Shown here: in pieces, positions 8,853-15,629 of the stretch
Layout of the letters: each line of letters begins with the position of its first letter
Position numbering within the stretch: position 1 is the first letter of the stretch
The notes under the pieces: model-generated
The model's input: only the letters and a program-made list of their open reading frames with translations
Told to the model about the DNA's origin: nothing
Databases searched by the model: none
Program-made: the position numbers and the translations under genes
Origin: Chryseomicrobium aureum
GTDB lineage: Bacteria > Bacillota > Bacilli > Bacillales_A > Planococcaceae
NCBI RefSeq assembly: GCF_016909155.1
Contig: NZ_JAFBFG010000006.1
Span: 1 to 64,000 of the forward strand
Length of the DNA: 64,000 nucleotides
Direction: 5' to 3'

Positions 8853-9128
8853 ATAAAAAAATCCCGCCCTCAAGACGATTAGTCTTGAGGACGAGATTCT
8901 CTCGTGGTGCCACCTCTATTTGTTTATGCATTGCTACACAAACCTCATTCGGTACGACCGTCATTGCGGTGTATACCTAAGCTCTATAACGGGAGCGCCC
9001 GTTACACCTTCCCTTCACAGTTCCGGTGCAATGCTCAGAGGTTTGATTCGATACCCAGCCCTTACTCCTTCTCACCAACCGGAGCTCTCTTTCAAAGGCG
9101 TATGATATGTACTAGTCTCTTCCACGCA
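8853..9128 (-). promoter_or_regulatory. T-box leader, probably tRNA-Ser responsive
   Basis: Read on the minus strand. Stem I starts near 9123 (GGAAGAGACTAGTA) and closes as AGAG/CTCT. Its internal specifier loop pairs an AGTA motif with GAATCAAAC, placing UCA (Ser) right after GAA and before a purine. The distal stem is CTCC/GGAG around GGTTGGTG. The T-box AGAGGTGGCACCACGAG lies at about 8902-8918; its TGGC would pair with a G73CCA acceptor end, consistent with tRNA-Ser. A strong terminator (GTCCTCAAGAC/GTCTTGAGGAC plus T7) ends 15 bases before the MFS gene. A TATGAT -10 lies at 9148-9153. Confidence 0.88.
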
Positions 9129-9287
9129 TTTTGATTTTGCCTATCGTATCATAATTGGATTTGATTGGTAAAGAAAGAATTTAGAAATCCTTAAGAATTT
9201 CCCTACCTATTTCTTCAGATTTCAATGAAATAATTAGTGTATCAGCTATAAAGCATACATGCGATTGATCTGAAGAAGAGGAGTTGG

Positions 9288-9881
9288 ATGAGAATGAAGA
9301 TGGAAGAGTCTTGGTCGTATATAGCCACTATTGACGCATGGTATGTTTTGGGACCACTGTTTGTCGTGTATTTGATTTTGATGATGGGGAAGATAAAGAA
9401 ACAGAGTGAGAGGTACAGTGTGTTTCAATACATCACGTTGATCACTTTAGGCATTTATCTACTATCGGTGCTAGCTTTAACCACGTTCCCAATTGAAGTG
9501 AACTGGGGAATGTATAAAAATCAGACTTCCTGGATTAGCCGAATCAATCCAATCCCGATACTAACAATTGATTTAGCAACATTTGTATTGAATATCATTA
9601 TGTTCATTCCATTTGGCGTCTACCAATGGTTAGTGATGAGGAAAGATAAAATCTCGTGGGAGCCGGTCGTAGTCGGTAGTTTGCTGTTCAGTATCTGTAT
9701 AGAAATAATGCAACTCCTAATGTACATTATTTTCAATAGTGCTCGAAGTGTAGATGTGAACGACTTGATTGCCAACACACTAGGTGGAGTAGTCGGTTTT
9801 TATACAATAAAATGGATTTCAAAAAATACGTACTTCCGAAACCTTATAGATGTATTTAAAGTTCCAGCAAAAATCTTATAA
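9288..9881 (+). CDS. VanZ-like membrane protein
   Basis: 197 residues with four to five predicted transmembrane helices. The segment NPIPI followed by a helix with NIIMFIPFGVY and the later SARSVDVNDLIANTLGG are the VanZ-family signature (R/D-rich DVNDLIxNxxGG). VanZ relatives affect teicoplanin resistance or envelope processes; the function here is unknown. ATG 9288 follows GAGGAG; ATG 9294 is an alternative. Transcribed alone, divergent from the T-box/MFS unit. Confidence 0.85.
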   Translation: MRMKMEESWSYIATIDAWYVLGPLFVVYLILMMGKIKKQSERYSVFQYITLITLGIYLLSVLALTTFPIEVNWGMYKNQTSWISRINPIPILTIDLATFVLNIIMFIPFGVYQWLVMRKDKISWEPVVVGSLLFSICIEIMQLLMYIIFNSARSVDVNDLIANTLGGVVGFYTIKWISKNTYFRNLIDVFKVPAKIL

Positions 9882-9897
9882 ACTAAAATTGTAATTT

Positions 9898-9935
9898 CAC
9901 AAATCCTAATATTTCAGGATTTGTGTTTTTTTATT
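9898..9935 (+). terminator. Rho-independent terminator
   Basis: Stem CACAAATCCT/AGGATTTGTG followed by T-rich tail, 17 bases after the VanZ-like gene. Confidence 0.85.
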
Positions 9936-10050
9936 TAACCTTCAATAGGTACCTGTGAGGGGAACTCTGGAAATTGTGATCACTTCTTCAATTGACTGAT
10001 AATAAGATCTGTTACATCCTTCTGTGAAAGGTCACTTGTATAACTAAAAC

Positions 10051-10086
10051 AGAAAGAAGCCACCAGAGGTTTGATGGCTTTTGTTT
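10051..10086 (-). terminator. Terminator of sigma/anti-sigma operon
   Basis: On the minus strand AAAAGCCATCAAACCTCTGG continues into TGGCTTCTTT. The stem AGCCA/TGGCT region with A- and T-rich flanks lies directly after the stop of the anti-sigma gene. Confidence 0.65.
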
Positions 10087-10088
10087 GG

Positions 10089-10916
10089 TTATGGAGTGAA
10101 TAGATTGTTAATGATTGCAGTCAGTTTCCATTCATCGCTAGCATCTTCTTGCTCAAATACTAAGTTGAGGCTCCGGTAGTCGAGATTGCTATATTGGGCG
10201 GTTCCCGCGTGATAGAACTCGATGATCTTAGCTTCTGGATAGACACTCATTAAATAGTTCGACGGGTCGAGTTCTTCGTTCGGTGTATCGACGAAGACTT
10301 CATCTGCTTCGAAAAAGCGCTCGATTTGAAGATGTTCTTCAAAGTAACCCGCAGGCGTCAAACGAATCTCCGTATTGGCTTCTCCGTAGCCCCAAAGATA
10401 CGTTTCGGAGTCGGATAACAGACCTGCGATTTCACTTTGCTGGAAGCTGACCGTAGAGTCTGAGACAGAAAGGTAAGGCGAGAACTGAATTCCTTTTTGT
10501 GAGTGAACGTTGTTTGCAAGTGCTTCCATATCGCGGTCGTGAAGAGCTTGCAGGATTTCATTGGCTTGTTGTTCAAGTGCAGCAGAATCAAACGGTGCTT
10601 CTTCTGGTTGTTCTTCGGGTGCAGTTCCTGGAACGAGGTCACCTGGTTGTTCAGTAGGAAGGGATGGTTCTTCCACTGCTGTGTTTGATGGTGTGTTGAA
10701 CAGATTAATCGAAAGAATCGTCAGGATGAAAAGAGCAGCGACTGCAATGAGCCCAGTTCGTGCTTTAGACCAGTTCGTATGGCTTCGCTTTGGTGGAGCG
10801 ACAGGTTGTTCAAGTGCTTTAATGATGTTTTGATGAAGGCGGTGTTGCGTTTCTTCTGACATGCGGTGCATCGGGAATGCGTTCAGTTTGTTGTCTGTGA
10901 GGCGATTATCGTTCAT
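10089..10916 (-). CDS. Putative anti-sigma factor, single-pass membrane protein
   Basis: 275 residues. The cytoplasmic N-terminal part (about 1-50) is followed by one membrane helix near residues 53-73 (TGLIAVAALFILTILSINLF), a Pro/Glu-rich linker, and an extracytoplasmic domain of about 180 residues. The layout and its overlap with an ECF sigma gene point to a membrane anti-sigma factor that holds the sigma factor until an envelope signal arrives. No zinc-type HxxxCxxC motif is seen. ATG 10916 has GGAGGG upstream and overlaps the sigma stop by 11 bases. Confidence 0.7.
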   Translation of the reverse strand: MNDNRLTDNKLNAFPMHRMSEETQHRLHQNIIKALEQPVAPPKRSHTNWSKARTGLIAVAALFILTILSINLFNTPSNTAVEEPSLPTEQPGDLVPGTAPEEQPEEAPFDSAALEQQANEILQALHDRDMEALANNVHSQKGIQFSPYLSVSDSTVSFQQSEIAGLLSDSETYLWGYGEANTEIRLTPAGYFEEHLQIERFFEADEVFVDTPNEELDPSNYLMSVYPEAKIIEFYHAGTAQYSNLDYRSLNLVFEQEDASDEWKLTAIINNLFTP

Positions 10917-11430
10917 ACAATTCCCTCCAATTGGGTTCGGATCGTAAGGCTTTAATGGCACGATGGAAATTTGTGCGAACCGCGGTCTCTTTACAACCTA
11001 GGATAGTGGCCGTTTCGCTGACTGAAAGTCCTTGGATTCCACGGAGTAGCAATACGTCTCGAAATTTCTTTTTTTGTTGGTTGATGAGATGGTAGAGTGC
11101 CAGTTTGTGTTCGCTATCAAGTACCTGTTGTTCGGGTGAGTCACTCGTCGGCGTAGTGAGAGTGGCGTCTTGCCACGGAAGTGCGGTCAAGCTGACTTTG
11201 GTTTGTCGTTTTCTTGCGTGATCGATTGCGATATTGCGTGCGATGCTCATCAGCCAGGTCTTGGGGCTCGATTGGTTCTGGAAACTGCCCAGGCCTCTTC
11301 CAGCTTTGATAAATACGTCTTGCACTAAATCTTCAACGTCTCGCGTGCCTGTATAGTAGACAAGGAAGTTGTAGATATCTTGGCTGTAGAGATAGAACCA
11401 GTCGGAGATGGTTTGTTGGTCGCTGTTCAT
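10906..11430 (-). CDS. ECF sigma-70 factor
   Basis: 174 residues with region 2 (YNFLVYYTGTRDVEDLVQDVFIKA, then PKTWLMSIARNIAIDHARK) and region 4 (LLLRGIQGLSVSETATILGCKETAVRTNFHRA, an HTH). The DVEDLVQDVF signature is typical of ECF factors that direct RNA polymerase to envelope-stress promoters. ATG 11430 follows AAAGGAGG. Upstream lies an ECF-like promoter, suggesting autoregulation. The gene pairs with the overlapping membrane anti-sigma gene. Similar to Bacillus SigX/SigV-type proteins, but the exact subgroup cannot be set here. Confidence 0.92.
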   Translation of the reverse strand: MNSDQQTISDWFYLYSQDIYNFLVYYTGTRDVEDLVQDVFIKAGRGLGSFQNQSSPKTWLMSIARNIAIDHARKRQTKVSLTALPWQDATLTTPTSDSPEQQVLDSEHKLALYHLINQQKKKFRDVLLLRGIQGLSVSETATILGCKETAVRTNFHRAIKALRSEPNWRELYER

Positions 11431-11463
11431 GTAGCTTTGATCCTCCTTTGCGTGCAGGTACTA

Positions 11464-11495
11464 ATTAGACGGATTGTTTTTCTCTGTGTGTCACA
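11464..11495 (-). promoter_or_regulatory. ECF-type promoter, likely autoregulatory
   Basis: On the minus strand TGTGACA (11489-11495) and CGTCTAAT (11464-11471) are separated by 17 bp. CGTCTA is a classical -10 of Bacillus ECF sigma promoters. It lies about 35 bp upstream of the sigma factor start codon. Confidence 0.7.
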
Positions 11496-11646
11496 ACGAA
11501 AGAGAATATTTTCGAGATGATTGAAACAAAAGTGGAGTTGATTGATATACTCATAGTACCAATATTTACGTTTTGAGAATTATGAGATTTCAAAATTAGG
11601 AAGACTTTCGAAAACAGGAGGATTTATTTATAACAAGGAGGTTCTC

Positions 11647-12114
11647 ATGACAATCATCTATATAACAGGGTTATCTGGTGTCGGGACAACAAGTGCATTG
11701 GATGAATTAAATTATAGAGGCTATAGAACAATCGACACAGATTATGGAGACTATGTTGAAGAAGTAGTCACAGGAACAGCAAAAGCGCATTTCTTAAACG
11801 AGAATAAAATGAAGCAGCTAGTTGAAAGTAGTGGGGAGGAACACCTCTTTATTTCCGGATGCTGCGACAATCAAGGAAAGTTCTATAAAGACTTTGATGT
11901 CGTAGTCTTGTTGAAAGCGGATCTTTCTACAATGTTTGAGAGAATTGAGGCACGGACTACAAATCAATATGGAAAAACACCGGAACAGAGACAAGAAATT
12001 CTTGAAAACCACAGTGCAGTTCTGCCACTTTTAGAGAAGAGTTCAGATGTCATCATAGACACTACAAACTTATCTATTCCGGAAGTAGCAAATCAGTTAG
12101 AAGCTTTGCTTTGA
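11647..12114 (+). CDS. P-loop kinase-like protein with altered Walker A
   Basis: 155 residues resembling shikimate/adenylate-kinase-like small P-loop proteins of Bacillales. The loop reads GLSGVGTTS, where the usual lysine of GxxGxGK[ST] is Thr, so ATP hydrolysis or phosphoryl transfer may be impaired. Further family features: YRTIDTDYGDY (acceptor site region), FISGCCDNQGKF, and a lid-like ERIEARTTNQYGKTPEQR. AAGGAGG precedes ATG 11647. No clear partner gene adjacent. Confidence 0.65.
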   Translation: MTIIYITGLSGVGTTSALDELNYRGYRTIDTDYGDYVEEVVTGTAKAHFLNENKMKQLVESSGEEHLFISGCCDNQGKFYKDFDVVVLLKADLSTMFERIEARTTNQYGKTPEQRQEILENHSAVLPLLEKSSDVIIDTTNLSIPEVANQLEALL

Positions 12115-12187
12115 AAGTATACTCGTATACCAGTATATGAATATACTGATATACAGCTGCCCAAAAGATAAAATCTATACTAAACTA

Positions 12188-12225
12188 AAACCAGCTGACC
12201 CCAAACAGGAGCCAGCTGGTTTTTG
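12188..12225. terminator. Bidirectional terminator
   Basis: AAAACCAGCTG/CAGCTGGTTTTT with a 15-nt loop, located between the convergent P-loop gene and peptidase gene. Confidence 0.8.
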
Positions 12226-12232
12226 TATAATC

Positions 12233-13813
12233 TTACTTTTTACAATACAACTCCACAAAATGCGCAGGGTTGAGCTTTTCGCCTGTGATACGCTCGATTT
12301 TTTCGTTCCAGTCGTACAGGGCCGCTGGTTTGAAGAAATCATTCAGGAGCATGTCACCCGCTTCTTTTGTAAAGAATTCCGGTGAGATTTCTGTCTCGAT
12401 ATGGCGCTGAAGCTGTGCCGCCATCAATTCACCTAACAAGTAGTTCTGATAGTAGACTGGTGCTAGTGTGAAGTGGATTTTCGCTGCCCAGTCTGGATTC
12501 GATGTATCTTCTGGTGGCGTGACAAGTTGCACGTCGCTCACAATTTTCCACCATAATGCATTCAAATCTTGGTCAGGATTTTCATACAGTTCCTTCTCAA
12601 AGAACACAAACGTAATAATCCAGCGCACCATGATCAACATTTGAAGCTGTTGGTACTCTGCCAGCTCGCCCTCGAGGCCATCGACCGTCTTTTCGTCGAG
12701 CTTCAAGAAACGCTTTAACCAGCGCGGATCTTTCCCCATCTTGCCGAACAACATCGCAATCGCCTCTGTCGTCAACGTATGGCTATTCGTGCGTAACATG
12801 AACGGAAGGTCGCTATCAACATATTTGAAATACGCTGCATGCCCAAACTCATGCAAGTTCGTTTCCATCCAGTACGCATCCTCTGTCAGATTGCACAATA
12901 CGCGCGTATCGCCAGCGCGGTCGACGTCCATACAAAACGCTGTCGGATTCTTTTTCGCACGCGGGAACAAATCGCTCTTTGCATACAAATCATCAATCTG
13001 GATTCCCATAGAATTGAACGTCTCTGTCGTCAGTCGTAGGATATCTTTCCCTTTATAGAACGAATCGAGGTTCGTCGCGTCCGATGCAGGCGCTTCTTGG
13101 AAGAACGGGTCCACATAGTGCCACGGGCGAATCTCTTCCGGTGTGATGCCGAACTTTTTCGCTAGACGTGCATCCAGATCTGACTTCATCTTGCGGTAGG
13201 CAGCATCCGACTGGTCAATCAGATCGTTGAAGATAGAAAATATCTCCTCGCGGTCCAGTTCCTGCAGTTCAAAACTCATTTGGTGATGGTTGTCGTAGCC
13301 AAGTAAACGCGCCGCTTCATTGCGTTTCTTCACAAGCTCAAGTAAACCTTTCTCTACAACGCCGCCAACCTCTTTGCTCGCGAGCCACACTTTCTTACGC
13401 AGTTCAAGGTCTGTACTTGTCAAAAGTACTTCGCGGATATCGTTTGCAGAATACACTTTGCCGTCCACTTTCGGTGAATAAGTATTAAACAAGTAGTTCA
13501 GTTCTGAACCACGCTTCGCAAGGTCCGCAATGATTTCTTCCGGAAGCTGATTGCTCTTCATATCATTCACCAGTAACTGCAATTGACGACGTTCTTCTGG
13601 GCTTCCACTGTCGGTTTCAAGGAACTTGAGCGTCTCTTCATATTTCTCTTTTGATGAAAACAACAGACTATACTTCGTGTCTTCTTCTCCAGATTTCTCC
13701 GCCCATTCCGCTTCTCCTGTCGTCTGCGCCATCCATCCTGCTTCCGAAGAACGAATATACAAGTCTTTCATTTGGTCATTGAATTCATTTAAAAACGTCT
13801 CGCGTGTACTCAA
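12233..13813 (-). CDS. M2/M3-like zinc metallopeptidase
   Basis: 526 residues, a cytoplasmic peptidyl-dipeptidase/oligopeptidase-like enzyme. HEFGH at residues 321-325 supplies two zinc ligands and the catalytic Glu, and TTEA near 348-351 supplies the third ligand (Glu). The rest is largely helical, as in the M2/M3 (thimet, ACE-like) fold. It presumably trims short peptides. The start codon appears to be TTG 13813 with AAAGG upstream. Single-gene unit bounded by a terminator. Confidence 0.8.
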   Translation of the reverse strand: MSTRETFLNEFNDQMKDLYIRSSEAGWMAQTTGEAEWAEKSGEEDTKYSLLFSSKEKYEETLKFLETDSGSPEERRQLQLLVNDMKSNQLPEEIIADLAKRGSELNYLFNTYSPKVDGKVYSANDIREVLLTSTDLELRKKVWLASKEVGGVVEKGLLELVKKRNEAARLLGYDNHHQMSFELQELDREEIFSIFNDLIDQSDAAYRKMKSDLDARLAKKFGITPEEIRPWHYVDPFFQEAPASDATNLDSFYKGKDILRLTTETFNSMGIQIDDLYAKSDLFPRAKKNPTAFCMDVDRAGDTRVLCNLTEDAYWMETNLHEFGHAAYFKYVDSDLPFMLRTNSHTLTTEAIAMLFGKMGKDPRWLKRFLKLDEKTVDGLEGELAEYQQLQMLIMVRWIITFVFFEKELYENPDQDLNALWWKIVSDVQLVTPPEDTSNPDWAAKIHFTLAPVYYQNYLLGELMAAQLQRHIETEISPEFFTKEAGDMLLNDFFKPAALYDWNEKIERITGEKLNPAHFVELYCKK

Positions 13814-13937
13814 ATCGTCGCAACCTTTCTCGTTTGAATTTACTTCCTCTATCTAACTATTCGACTTCCGTTATAAAATTCCTTCAAGAAGTACACAAAA
13901 TCGCCTATAGCCAACTGAAAGAACATGGTATAAAGTG

Positions 13938-13953
13938 GTAGTATATATACTAC
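13938..13953. promoter_or_regulatory. Palindrome upstream of fnr-like gene
   Basis: Perfect 16-bp inverted repeat GTAGTATATATACTAC, 18 bases before the start codon and just after a TATAAA-like -10. It is positioned to act as an operator or early mRNA hairpin. It does not match the Fnr consensus TGTGA-N6-TCACA. Confidence 0.5.
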
Positions 13954-13971
13954 TATTGGAGGTGGAAGGAC

Positions 13972-14667
13972 ATGTTTGTTGAACAGGAATCGATTTCAGA
14001 AGACTTGAAGGAACTGTTGAAATTACCACATGTGGTGAAGAGTTTCAGTAAAGACAGCTATTTGTTCCAAGAAGGCGATAAAATTCAGCATTTGTTCTTC
14101 CTCACAAAAGGCAAAGTGCAACTGAACAAAGTCAGCTCGGACGGTCGAGAACTCACGCTGCGCATCTGCGGAGCAGGCCAGTTGCTTGGTGAGGTGTATC
14201 TGTATTCCCCTGAGGCATTCTATATGCTGGATGCGAAGGTGAAAGAGGATGCCGAATGTTACTTGTTTCCGGTGCATGAGCTCGAAGCGGAACTCCAAAA
14301 GAATGCGCGACTCGCTGCGGCGTTTATGAAATGGATGTGCTTGAATCAGCAGAAGACGCAGACTCGCTTCCGGGACTTGTTATTGAACGGGAAAAAGGGA
14401 GCACTTTACTCGACGTTGATCCGGTTGTCGAACAGTTACGGCGTTCAGAAGTCAGAAGGTGTGTTGATTGATGTACAGTTGACCAATCAAGACCTCGCGA
14501 ATTTTTGTGGCATGGCTCGCGAAGTGACCAATCGGATGTTGTCGGAACTGAAGAAGCAGCAAGTGGTGTCGACGTGTGATGGGAAACTCCTAATCCGAGA
14601 CCTCGCGTATTTAAAAACTGAAATCCAATGCGAGAACTGCCCGTTGTCGCTGTGCCGAGTTGATTAA
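13972..14667 (+). CDS. fnr: Crp/Fnr-family regulator, Bacillus-type Fnr
   Basis: 231 residues: N-terminal cyclic-nucleotide-like beta-barrel (SYLFQEGDKIQHLFFLTKG), dimer helix, and C-terminal winged HTH (LTNQDLANFCGMAREVTNRML). The end reads CENCPLSLC, a C-x2-C-x4-C cluster with the same spacing and location as the [4Fe-4S] cysteines of B. subtilis Fnr, an oxygen sensor active when the cluster is intact. GGAGGTGGAAGG precedes ATG 13972. The next operon (ba3 oxidase) has a perfect Fnr box, so this regulator probably controls it locally. Confidence 0.85.
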   Translation: MFVEQESISEDLKELLKLPHVVKSFSKDSYLFQEGDKIQHLFFLTKGKVQLNKVSSDGRELTLRICGAGQLLGEVYLYSPEAFYMLDAKVKEDAECYLFPVHELEAELQKNARLAAAFMKWMCLNQQKTQTRFRDLLLNGKKGALYSTLIRLSNSYGVQKSEGVLIDVQLTNQDLANFCGMAREVTNRMLSELKKQQVVSTCDGKLLIRDLAYLKTEIQCENCPLSLCRVD

Positions 14668-14685
14668 CTGAAGAGATGCTAGATG

Positions 14686-14716
14686 ACCACTTCCGAATTG
14701 CGGAGGTGGTTTTTTG
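14686..14716 (+). terminator. Terminator of fnr-like gene
   Basis: ACCACTTCCG/CGGAGGTGGT with a single mismatch, followed by T6. Confidence 0.85.
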
Positions 14717-14723
14717 TGTTTGA

Positions 14724-14749
14724 GACGATTTAGTTTCCATAATATGACT
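14724..14749 (+). repeat. 26-bp dispersed repeat, copy 1
   Basis: A 26-bp block containing TTAGTTTCCATAATATGACT recurs at 39628-39653 with one mismatch. Both copies directly follow a terminator T-run and have the same orientation. Nature unknown. Confidence 0.7.
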
Positions 14750-14830
14750 TCGGTAGAAGAAATCCTCGTTAGTGCAGAATAAATCGGCGATTCGGTAGAA
14801 GAAATCGAGTTTCGGTAGAAGAAATCCGCC
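14749..14830 (+). repeat. Short tandem repeat, about 21-bp unit
   Basis: TTCGGTAGAAGAAATC occurs exactly at 14749, 14791 and 14811, with a degenerate copy (GTGCAGAATAAATC) near 14770, giving a period of about 21 bp. No ORF covers it. It lies between fnr and the oxidase promoter. Confidence 0.75.
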
Positions 14831-14938
14831 ATTCAGCCGATGAACGCCCGCTCACCCAAAACTTCCATCCTCTCCATCAGACAAAGTTTGACAAAAGTAT
14901 GAAGTAATTTCACATTTTGCATAGATTAATGTCACAGA

Positions 14939-14954
14939 TGTGATTTATGTCACA
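14939..14954 (+). promoter_or_regulatory. Fnr box of oxidase operon
   Basis: TGTGA-TTTATG-TCACA is a perfect match to the Bacillus Fnr consensus TGTGA-N6-TCACA. An adjoining TCACAGATGTGA makes a second overlapping palindrome. If it is a class II activation site centred at -41.5, the start would be near 14988 with a weak -10 TACGCT at 14975-14980. Confidence 0.75.
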
Positions 14955-15014
14955 GTTGCCGCCTAGGGATTGCTTTACGCTTAAGTCATAAACGAAGTAG
15001 GAGAGGTGAGTGTC

Positions 15015-15137
15015 GTGGCAAAGAAAAAACAACACGAAGAAGAGAACCTAAAAGGCACATTGATCAGCGTATTTTTTGTCGGCTTTGTTATCGTGGCGAT
15101 GTGGGTCGCCGTTTATCTAATGTACTTGTCGCTCTAG
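15015..15137 (+). CDS. Cytochrome c oxidase subunit IIa (ba3-type)
   Basis: A 40-residue protein not large enough for standard ORF cut-offs. GTG 15015 follows AGGAGAGG. It has a charged N-terminus (KKKQHEEE) and one membrane helix (about 15-37), the pattern of the CbaD/subunit IIa polypeptide of ba3-type oxidases, where it supplies the helix missing from a shortened subunit II. It stops 18 bases before the subunit II start codon and heads the operon. Confidence 0.8.
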   Translation: MAKKKQHEEENLKGTLISVFFVGFVIVAMWVAVYLMYLSL

Positions 15138-15155
15138 ACAGAAAGGAGAATGAAC

Positions 15156-15629
15156 ATGCATCTGCATAAGTATGAAAAAATCTGGTTAGTTTTTGGAATC
15201 ACGTGTTTAGTAGTATTTTTAACAGTCGTGGGAGTCAGCGCATTTACAGATAACCACCACACCCCAGCTGGAGGAATCGAGCACATCGATCCGGAAAAGG
15301 TAAGAGAAACAGCACCATTTGATAATCCAGGCGTGACGCAACTGGATGACGACACGTATCAAGTGTCCATCATTGCTATGGCATTCGGATACGAAGGACC
15401 AGAACTGAAAGTCCCTGTTGGGAAAGAAATCGTCTTTAAAGTAACAAGCACAGACGTGGTGCACAGTTTCACGATCGATGACACGAAAGTCAATATGATG
15501 GTTGTACCTGGCCAAGTGACGACGAAATCGTACACGTTCGATAAGCCAGGGAAGTATTTAATCATCTGTAACGAATACTGTGGAGCTGGCCACCATTTCA
15601 TGTTCACAGAAATTGAGGTGACAGAATAA
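15156..15629 (+). CDS. ba3-type cytochrome c oxidase subunit II
   Basis: 157 residues. One N-terminal membrane helix (about 8-30) anchors an extracytoplasmic cupredoxin domain. The CuA site is visible: VVHSF supplies the first His and CNEYCGAGHHFMF supplies two Cys, His and Met. It accepts electrons from cytochrome c and passes them to subunit I. ATG 15156 is preferred over ATG 15150 because of better spacing from AAGGAG. The single anchor helix (not two) is typical of ba3 enzymes. Stop overlaps the start of subunit I. Confidence 0.93.
   Translation: MHLHKYEKIWLVFGITCLVVFLTVVGVSAFTDNHHTPAGGIEHIDPEKVRETAPFDNPGVTQLDDDTYQVSIIAMAFGYEGPELKVPVGKEIVFKVTSTDVVHSFTIDDTKVNMMVVPGQVTTKSYTFDKPGKYLIICNEYCGAGHHFMFTEIEVTE

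Noticed and set aside
9023-9032. TGC (Cys) in GCATTGCACC as T-box specifier
   Set aside because: It lies outside the specifier loop after the AGAG/CTCT closing helix; UCA follows the GAA of the loop-E motif and agrees with the TGGC discriminator pairing.
8904-9134. Plus-strand ORF of 76 codons in front of the VanZ-like gene
   Set aside because: It lies antisense within the T-box leader and has no ribosome binding site; the structure explains the sequence.
9944-10050. Possible short coding remnant on the minus strand after the anti-sigma gene (SYTSDLSQKDVTDLIISQLK)
   Set aside because: Only about 20 codons, no start, located after a terminator; too little to call.
14749-14830. Tandem repeat as a CRISPR array
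   Set aside because: Units of about 21 bp with no unique spacers and no cas genes.
14888-14893. TTGACA as a -35 for the oxidase operon
   Set aside because: No acceptable -10 lies 16-18 bp downstream; an Fnr-activated promoter further down fits better.
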